Notes under the pieces: model-generated
The model's input: the letters and a program-made list of their open reading frames with translations, nothing else
Databases searched by the model: none
Told to the model about the DNA's origin: nothing
Source of the DNA: DASQHM01 sp035632095
GTDB taxonomy: Bacteria > Pseudomonadota > Alphaproteobacteria > Ferrovibrionales > Ferrovibrionaceae
NCBI GenBank assembly: GCA_035632095.1
Contig: DASQHM010000130.1
Location: forward strand, 1 to 27,135
Reading direction: 5' to 3'
Length of the DNA stretch: 27,135 nt
In this document: piece by piece, positions 21,133 through 27,135 of the stretch
Layout: every line of letters begins with the position of its first letter
Numbering within the stretch: position 1 is the stretch's first letter
Translations under genes and position numbers: made by a program

Positions 21133-21927
21133 ATGGATCTCATCGTCGACGGCCGCAAGGTCTACGCCGCGACGGGCGGCCGCGCCTTCGATCCGGACGA
21201 GCCGGCGATCATGTTCCTGCACGGCGCCGCCGGGGATCACACGGTCTGGGCGCTGCAGACCCGCTGGTTCGCCCATCATGGCCGCAGCGTGCTGGCCGTC
21301 GATCTGCCCGGCAACGGCCGCTCCGACGGGCCGATGCCGGCCTCGGTGCAGGAAGCGGCCGACTGGGTGGTGCGGGCGCTCGACGCCGCGAAACTCGAAC
21401 AGGCGGCCTTGATCGGCCACAGCCTCGGCGGACTGATCGCCCTGGAAACGGCGGCGCGGCATCCGGACCGCGTGTGGGCGCTCGGCCTGCTCGGCGTCGC
21501 CGTGCCCATGACCGTCAACGACGAATTCCTGGCCCTCGCGCGCATCGGCGACCACAAGGCCATCGACCTGATGATGGATTGGGCCCATGCCAAGCGCAGC
21601 CAGATCGGCGGCCATCGCATGCCGGGCCTCTGGCTGATGGGCGCGGACACCCGGTTGATCGAGCGCGCGCGTGCCGGTGCGCTCCATTCGGGGCTGGCGA
21701 TCTGCAACGCCTACCAGGCCGGCGACGGTCTGGCGGCGGCGGCGCGCGTGCGCTGCCCGGTGCTGGTGCTGCTCGGCGAACGCGACCAGATGACGCCGCT
21801 CAAGGCCGGCCGGGCGCTGGCGCAGCGCTTCGAATCGGCGGACGTGGTGGTGCTGCCCGAGTGCGGCCACATGATGATGGGCGAGCGGCCCGACGAGACC
21901 CTGAACGCGCTCCGCGAATTGGTTTGA
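21133..21927 (+). CDS. Alpha/beta hydrolase
   Basis: This 264-residue alpha/beta-hydrolase-fold protein has the oxyanion motif FLHGAAG, nucleophile S97 in GHSLGG, acid D218 in GERDQMTP and His246 in CGHMMM, so the triad is complete. The substrate is unknown. The gene starts twelve bases after metY with AGGAGAG as ribosome site, so the two are probably one operon. No signal peptide is visible. Confidence 0.88.
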   Translation: MDLIVDGRKVYAATGGRAFDPDEPAIMFLHGAAGDHTVWALQTRWFAHHGRSVLAVDLPGNGRSDGPMPASVQEAADWVVRALDAAKLEQAALIGHSLGGLIALETAARHPDRVWALGLLGVAVPMTVNDEFLALARIGDHKAIDLMMDWAHAKRSQIGGHRMPGLWLMGADTRLIERARAGALHSGLAICNAYQAGDGLAAAARVRCPVLVLLGERDQMTPLKAGRALAQRFESADVVVLPECGHMMMGERPDETLNALRELV

Positions 21928-22010
21928 GCCGGACCAAGAATCGCCGTCGCGTTAAGGTTAAGGCGGCCGCATCGGGACCAATCGCGGCTTCGCCGCGCCG
22001 CTGCGCGTGC

Positions 22011-22023
22011 TAGCATTGCGGTA
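22011..22023 (+). promoter_or_regulatory. Extended -10 directly upstream of rcdA
   Basis: TGC followed by TAGCAT (22011-22016) forms an extended -10. The predicted start point seven bases on falls on the A of the rcdA ATG (22023). No Shine-Dalgarno sequence is present, so the mRNA may be leaderless. Confidence 0.35.
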
Positions 22024-22427
22024 TGCAGGGCACGGCATTCTTCGGACGCACCTACGAAGAAACCCTCGCGCTGGTCACGGACGCGCGCGACTACTTGCGC
22101 GACCGGGGCACGCTGGATGCGGCGTCGCTCGATCCGCTGACCAAGCTCGCCTACAGCGCCGAAACCTCGCGCGTCACGGCTCGCCTGACCCATCTCATGG
22201 CCTGGCTGCTATTGCAGCGCGCCGTGCATCAGGGCGAGATCACGGCGGTCGAAGCGTGCCGCGAAGCGCCGGAACTCGCGCGCGTCGAGATTTGCACCGG
22301 CGAAGTCTGCATCGAAGCGGAACGCTTGCCGGCTCGGCTCAATCTGCTGCTGGCCCGGAGCGAGCGGCTCTATACGCGGATCATGCGCCTCGACCAGATG
22401 ATCCGCCGCGACGCGATCGCGTCCTGA
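22023..22427 (+). CDS. rcdA: RcdA family protein (DUF1465)
   Basis: This 134-residue helical protein has the DUF1465 core: FFGRTYEETLALVTDARDYL, LAYSAETSRVTARLTHLMAWLLLQRAVHQGEIT, and LPARLNLLLARSERLYTRIMRLDQM. In Caulobacter the family member RcdA is an adaptor that helps ClpXP degrade the cell cycle regulator CtrA. The homologue there is longer; this one stops shortly after the helical core, so it may lack the flexible C-terminal tail. The gene is followed by a strong hairpin and by rpmE in the opposite direction. The role here is inferred from the family. Confidence 0.85.
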   Translation: MQGTAFFGRTYEETLALVTDARDYLRDRGTLDAASLDPLTKLAYSAETSRVTARLTHLMAWLLLQRAVHQGEITAVEACREAPELARVEICTGEVCIEAERLPARLNLLLARSERLYTRIMRLDQMIRRDAIAS

Positions 22428-22448
22428 CGCATCGTCCCCGAAACGCTT

Positions 22449-22474
22449 CGAGGCGCCTTTGAGGGGGCGCCTCG
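22449..22474. terminator. 9-bp hairpin between rcdA and rpmE
   Basis: CGAGGCGCC (22449-22457) and GGCGCCTCG (22466-22474) form a perfect 9-bp stem with an eight-base loop, lying between the convergent rcdA and rpmE. Neither side has a T run, so it is a terminator-like 3' structure of uncertain strength. Confidence 0.5.
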
Positions 22475-22501
22475 CGATGGTGATGCCGAAGCCGGCGGGG
22501 C

Positions 22502-22729
22502 TTACTTCTTCAGGCCGATACCGGCGAAGCGCTTGTTGAACTTCGCCACCTGGCCGCCGCTGTCCACCAGCCGCGCCTGGCCGCCGGTCCAGGCGGGGTG
22601 CGATTTGGAATCGATGTCGAGCACCAGCGTGTCGCCCGCCTTGCCGTAGGTCGAGCGGGTCTTGTAGGTGGTGCCGTCGGTCATCTGCACCGTGATCTCG
22701 TGATAATCGGGATGACCTTGCTTTTTCAT
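22502..22729 (-). CDS. rpmE: 50S ribosomal protein bL31
   Basis: This 75-residue protein starts MKKQGHPDYHEITVQMTDGTTYKTRSTYG and contains LDIDSKSHPAWTGGQ and VAKFNKRF, the alphaproteobacterial L31. It contains no cysteines, so it is the zinc-independent type. The ATG at 22729 was chosen over a long open extension to 22960; GGAGAG precedes it. bL31 bridges the ribosomal subunits. A promoter with TATAAC lies 46 bases upstream. Confidence 0.95.
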   Translation of the reverse strand: MKKQGHPDYHEITVQMTDGTTYKTRSTYGKAGDTLVLDIDSKSHPAWTGGQARLVDSGGQVAKFNKRFAGIGLKK

Positions 22730-22774
22730 GGCCGCAGCTCTCCGCCAACTGGCTCCGCCGAATTGCAGCCGCGG

Positions 22775-22803
22775 GTTATAGCCGGACCCGCCGGCTAAGG
22801 CAA
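22775..22803 (-). promoter_or_regulatory. rpmE promoter
   Basis: On the minus strand TTGCCT (22803-22798), a 17-base spacer and TATAAC (22780-22775) match sigma70 at four and five of six positions. The start point would be near 22768, giving a leader of about 38 bases. Confidence 0.5.
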
Positions 22804-22976
22804 GGGGAGCCCTGCCTCGGACCAGGGGGTGGCTCAATGCCCGGAAGGGCCTAATTCCGCAGGCGATTTGCAGCGCGGCGCGATCCGGGGCATAACGGCC
22901 GAACCGGTCCGATCGCGCGGGACGGACCTCTAGGATGCGCTGGCTCATTCCCAGCTTCAACGGGAGCTAGAGTCGC

Positions 22977-23450
22977 ATGGAAGACCATTTGATGGCGCTG
23001 GAGGCGCGGCTGAAGAGCAAGCGGTTGCGCCGGCTTCTGCGCGACTGGGATTCGTGGCGGCGCGGCCGCGAGTTTCCGAGCCGAGCGGACGTAGCGCCGG
23101 AAAAGCTCAAGTACATCCTCGGCGGCATCGTGCTGCTCGACGTGCTGAGCGATCCGCTTCGCTTCCGCTACCGGCTGATGGGCGCCGCGCTCGCCGCGCG
23201 CCGCGGCCACGATCTGACCGGCAAGCTGCTCGATGAAAATCCCGATCCGGAACTCCGCCAGGGCTTGATCAGGCTCAACACGCTGGTGTTCGAAACACGC
23301 CTGCCGCAGACGCACGAATATCGCATCCACAGCACGGTCACCGGCCGGTCGTACAACTACGATGCGCTGAACATGCCGTTGTCGCAGGACGGCGTGAACA
23401 TCAACATGATCATCTCCGGCTCCGCCTATATCGACGACGAGCCGCCCTGA
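22977..23450 (+). CDS. PAS_5 domain protein (DUF1457)
   Basis: This 157-residue single-domain protein matches PAS_5 (PF07310): LLRDWDSWRRGREFPSRADVAPEKL, ILGGIVLLDVLSDPLRFRYRLMGAALAARRGHDLTGKLLDE, and LNMPLSQDGVNINMIISG. PAS_5 proteins are widespread and multi-copy in alphaproteobacteria; one, MopJ of Caulobacter, modulates CtrA. No enzymatic domain is attached, so it should act as a sensor or binding partner. GGGAG lies about ten bases upstream of the ATG. Function here is unknown. Confidence 0.82.
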   Translation: MEDHLMALEARLKSKRLRRLLRDWDSWRRGREFPSRADVAPEKLKYILGGIVLLDVLSDPLRFRYRLMGAALAARRGHDLTGKLLDENPDPELRQGLIRLNTLVFETRLPQTHEYRIHSTVTGRSYNYDALNMPLSQDGVNINMIISGSAYIDDEPP

Positions 23451-23489
23451 CCTTTAAAATCGCGGTCGCAACAACGAAGGGAGCGCACA

Positions 23490-23744
23490 ATGTCGATCAT
23501 CGGCTGGATTCTGCTGGGTCTGATCGCCGGCTTCATCGGCAGCAAGATCGTGAACAAGTCCGGCGAAGGCTTCATTCTCGACATCGTGCTCGGCGTCGCC
23601 GGCGCGTTCGTGGGCGGCTTTCTCTTCTCGCTGGTCGGCGCGTCCGGCGTCACCGGGTTCAATCTCTACAGCATGTTCGTCGCCGTGGTCGGCGCCATCA
23701 TCGTCCTCGTCGTCTACCACGCATTGTTTCGCCGCAAGACCTAA
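23490..23744 (+). CDS. GlsB/YeaQ/YmgE family stress membrane protein
   Basis: This 84-residue protein has three hydrophobic helices with glycine-rich turns: IIGWILLGLIAGFIGSKIV, LDIVLGVAGAFVGGFLFSLVG and MFVAVVGAIIVLVVYHALF, ending in RRKT. It matches the transglycosylase-associated family (PF04226), small inner-membrane proteins induced by stress in other bacteria. GAAGGGAG is the ribosome site. Confidence 0.9.
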   Translation: MSIIGWILLGLIAGFIGSKIVNKSGEGFILDIVLGVAGAFVGGFLFSLVGASGVTGFNLYSMFVAVVGAIIVLVVYHALFRRKT

Positions 23745-23753
23745 TCGCCCGGG

Positions 23754-23781
23754 TTGTTGACCCGAATGCGGCTGCTATACC
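23754..23781 (+). promoter_or_regulatory. Possible promoter of the DUF2007 gene
   Basis: TTGTTG (23754-23759), a 16-base spacer and TATACC (23776-23781) share the arrangement GGGTTGTTG ... GGCTGCTATA with the cyaY promoter at 24256-24284. The start point near 23788 gives a short leader containing GGGGAAGG. Confidence 0.4.
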
Positions 23782-23814
23782 CTGCGCCGCTGACGTCCGC
23801 GGGGAAGGCAGAGG

Positions 23815-24231
23815 ATGCTCACCACCGTCGCCAGTTTTCGCGAGCCGTGGGAAGCGCACATCTTTCGCTCGCGCCTTGCCGCCGAAGATATCCCGTCCAT
23901 GTTGGCGCACGAGCATCACGTCTCGGCCATCTGGCCGTATTCGACGGCCTTGGGCGGCGTGAAAGTTCAGGTTCCATTGTCGTGGTCGGACGCCGCCGGC
24001 GCCGTCTGGGGCCGGTGTCAGACCGGCGAATATGCGGCTGAACTGCGGGCCGAATTCGGCGACTTGGACGAGGCGAGCTGCCCAAACTGCGGATCGCAGC
24101 GCCTTCGATATCGCACGCCCATCCGCTTGATCATTATGCTGGTTGCGTTTTACCTCGTTTGCGGCTTGATCTTCCCGCCATGGCGCGCTCAGTGCCGTTG
24201 TTTGGCGTGTGGAGCCGGTTGGTCACGCTGA
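23815..24231 (+). CDS. DUF2007/zinc-ribbon membrane protein
   Basis: This 138-residue protein has an N-terminal DUF2007-like region (PF09413): TTVASFREPWEAHIFRSRLAAEDIPSML. A zinc-ribbon-like pair of cysteine knuckles follows, CPNC (89-92) and C129-x2-C132. Between the knuckles is a hydrophobic segment (about 103-120). DUF2007 proteins are proposed signal transducers with no established function. GGCAGAGG precedes the ATG. The gene lies upstream of cyaY with about 59 bases between. Confidence 0.7.
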   Translation: MLTTVASFREPWEAHIFRSRLAAEDIPSMLAHEHHVSAIWPYSTALGGVKVQVPLSWSDAAGAVWGRCQTGEYAAELRAEFGDLDEASCPNCGSQRLRYRTPIRLIIMLVAFYLVCGLIFPPWRAQCRCLACGAGWSR

Positions 24232-24255
24232 AAAACGGTGGCTTGAGTTCGAGGG

Positions 24256-24284
24256 TTGTTGCTGCGGGTTCCGGCTGCTATATC
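24256..24284 (+). promoter_or_regulatory. cyaY promoter, leaderless start
   Basis: TTGTTG (24256-24261), a 17-base spacer and TATATC (24279-24284) lie directly before cyaY. A start point seven bases after the -10 is the A of the ATG (24291). No Shine-Dalgarno sequence is present, so the mRNA may be leaderless. Confidence 0.45.
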
Positions 24285-24290
24285 CCGCGG

Positions 24291-24625
24291 ATGGCCTTGG
24301 ATGAACGCGCTTTTGAAACATTGACCGAAACGCTGCTGCGCCGCTGGGCGGCGGCGATTGAGGACAGCGGCGCCGACGATCTGGACGTGGAACTGCAAGG
24401 CGGGATCCTGACGCTGGAAGGCAAGGCCGGAACCTTCGTGTTGAGCCGCCACAATCCGCTCAGGCAATTGTGGCTGTCCTCGCCGCTGAGCGGCGCCAGC
24501 CACTACGCCCGCGACGATGCGACCGGCGCATGGCGTTCGACCCGGGGCGGCGCCGATCTTGCCGCGACGCTTGGCGGCGAACTGAAGCGCGCGGCCGGGG
24601 CCGACGTCGTGTTGGACTACGCGCC

Positions 24626-24629
<4 letters not shown>
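24291..24629 (+). CDS. cyaY: Iron donor protein CyaY (frataxin)
   Basis: This 112-residue frataxin has LDERAFETLTETLLRRWAAAIED, then LDVELQGGILTLEG, FVLSRHNPLRQLWLSSPLSGASHY, and the end LGGELKRAAG. Frataxin binds iron through an acidic helix and regulates iron-sulfur cluster assembly in the cytoplasm. The ATG at 24291 gives the family length. Its stop overlaps the exporter's GTG. Alphaproteobacterial frataxins are the nearest relatives of the mitochondrial protein. Confidence 0.92.
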
Positions 24630-26428
<1,799 letters not shown>

Positions 26429-26434
26429 GACCGC

Positions 26435-27135
26435 GTGCGGCGGACCGCGCGACGGCGCTTCCGCGGCATCGCTCGCGCGCTCGTCGTGCTGATCGTCGCC
26501 GTGGGCGGCTTCGCGCTCTACACCGTCTATCTTGCCGGCGCATTCAAGACCATCGAGCCGCATTTCGAAGGCAGTTGCCGCCGTGTCGTCGGCATCGTCG
26601 GCGCGGAGGACATGGCGCTCGCCGCCGACGGGCGCCATGTCTTTCTCTCGGCCGACGATCGGCGCCAGACCCGCGCCGGCCACCCGGTGCCGGGCGGCAT
26701 CTGGCTCTACGATCTCGAGTCGGAAGCGCTGCCGCTCAACGTCACGCCGCAAGCGGGCCCCGATTTCCATCCGCACGGCATCGCGCTCTGGAACGATCCC
26801 GCCGGCGGCGGCCGCCTGTTCGTCGTCAACCATCCGGACGAGGGGCGCATGGGCGACGGCGAGGGCCGTCAAACCGTGGAGGTGTTCGACTGGGTCGAGG
26901 GCGGACTGGTGCACACCATCACGCTCGCCGATCCGCTGTTGCGCAGTCCCAACGGCATCGCGGCCACCGGTCCGGACAGCTTCTACGTCAGCAACGATCA
27001 CGGCCTGAGCGGCAAGCTGCGGCAGGTCGAGGATTGGCTGCGCCTCGCCCGGTCGAACGTGATCTATTTCGACGGCCACGGGTTTCGCCAGGCCGCGGGC
27101 GGCATCAGCTTCGCCAACGGCATCGCCGTATCGGC
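26435..27135 (+). CDS. Paraoxonase/arylesterase-like protein (partial, 3' end outside window)
   Basis: The first 233 residues are present. A GTG start at 26435 follows AGGA by four bases. After an N-terminal anchor helix (about 13-33) it matches the paraoxonase family (PF01731-like six-bladed propeller). GAED (56-59) carries the first two calcium ligands. HPHGI (112-116) and VNHPD (131-135) carry the two catalytic-dyad histidines of PON1. SPNG (171-174) and FANGI (226-230) carry two asparagine calcium ligands. PON enzymes hydrolyse lactones and aryl esters; the substrate here is unknown. It starts seven bases after the exporter, so the two are probably co-transcribed. Confidence 0.82.
   Translation, partial: MRRTARRRFRGIARALVVLIVAVGGFALYTVYLAGAFKTIEPHFEGSCRRVVGIVGAEDMALAADGRHVFLSADDRRQTRAGHPVPGGIWLYDLESEALPLNVTPQAGPDFHPHGIALWNDPAGGGRLFVVNHPDEGRMGDGEGRQTVEVFDWVEGGLVHTITLADPLLRSPNGIAATGPDSFYVSNDHGLSGKLRQVEDWLRLARSNVIYFDGHGFRQAAGGISFANGIAVS

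Noticed and set aside
21951..21962. TTAAGG direct repeat upstream of rcdA as a CtrA site
   Set aside because: The two TTAA elements are two bases apart rather than seven, so they do not form a CtrA box.
22730..22960. Long N-terminal extension of L31
   Set aside because: L31 has a conserved N-terminus at 22729 with a ribosome site, and the extension crosses the predicted promoter.

Overview
The window is a 27 kb piece of a GC-rich alphaproteobacterial chromosome. The support is a set of lineage-typical genes: a COX4_pro_2 subunit, three-subunit transhydrogenase (pntAA-pntAB-pntB), rpsU divergent from COQ9, DUF1013/TrcR, DUF1192, DUF1465/RcdA, a PAS_5 protein and a cysteine-free L31. The genus cannot be named from the sequence. 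There is no phage, integron, CRISPR array, tRNA or rRNA; almost all of it is ordinary, densely packed core chromosome. The last gene is cut by the window edge.

Layout. (a) 1-3110: a small aa3-oxidase subunit, then the proton-translocating NAD(P) transhydrogenase operon. A palindromic REP-like doublet and a terminator separate it from rpsU on the minus strand. (b) 3638-6329: five tightly coupled genes: peptide deformylase, COQ9, a DOPA-dioxygenase-like protein, and membrane-anchored DUF1214 and DUF1254 proteins. A secreted Met/His-rich protein follows. (c) 6743-11070: purEK (minus), a diguanylate cyclase with an intact I-site, two DUF465/YdcH proteins, a TIGR02444 protein and UbiX. (d) 11212-16958: a second REP doublet, an acyl-CoA synthetase, an orphan membrane protein, propionyl-CoA synthetase and a Tet-type MFS exporter. 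(e) 17168-19301: TrcR, a PIG3-type quinone oxidoreductase and DUF1192. (f) 19302-19824: a 523-bp gene-free region rich in RNA signals. (g) 19825-24231: MetY plus an alpha/beta hydrolase, RcdA, L31, PAS_5, GlsB and a DUF2007/zinc-ribbon protein. (h) 24291-27135: CyaY, an MsbA-like ABC exporter and a paraoxonase-like protein.

The most interesting stretch is 19375-19750. A perfect CtrA box (TTAA-N7-TTAA) lies a suitable distance upstream of a -10-like hexamer. It is followed by a sequence that folds into a UUCG-capped hairpin, an 8-bp hairpin, a weak stem presenting CCUCCC in its loop, and a strong intrinsic terminator. That terminator is the first unit of a 54-bp tandem array of terminator hairpins (three copies, each with a T7 run). 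A second promoter and terminator pair follows just before metY. This looks like a CtrA-controlled small RNA locus, perhaps two RNAs, in a window that also encodes RcdA (regulator of CtrA degradation) and TrcR. The RNA reading is inference from sequence and needs transcript data.

Several promoters were read by eye and share a -10 of the form GCTATN (rpsU, rpmE, cyaY, DUF2007). For cyaY and rcdA the predicted transcription start coincides with the start codon, suggesting leaderless mRNAs.
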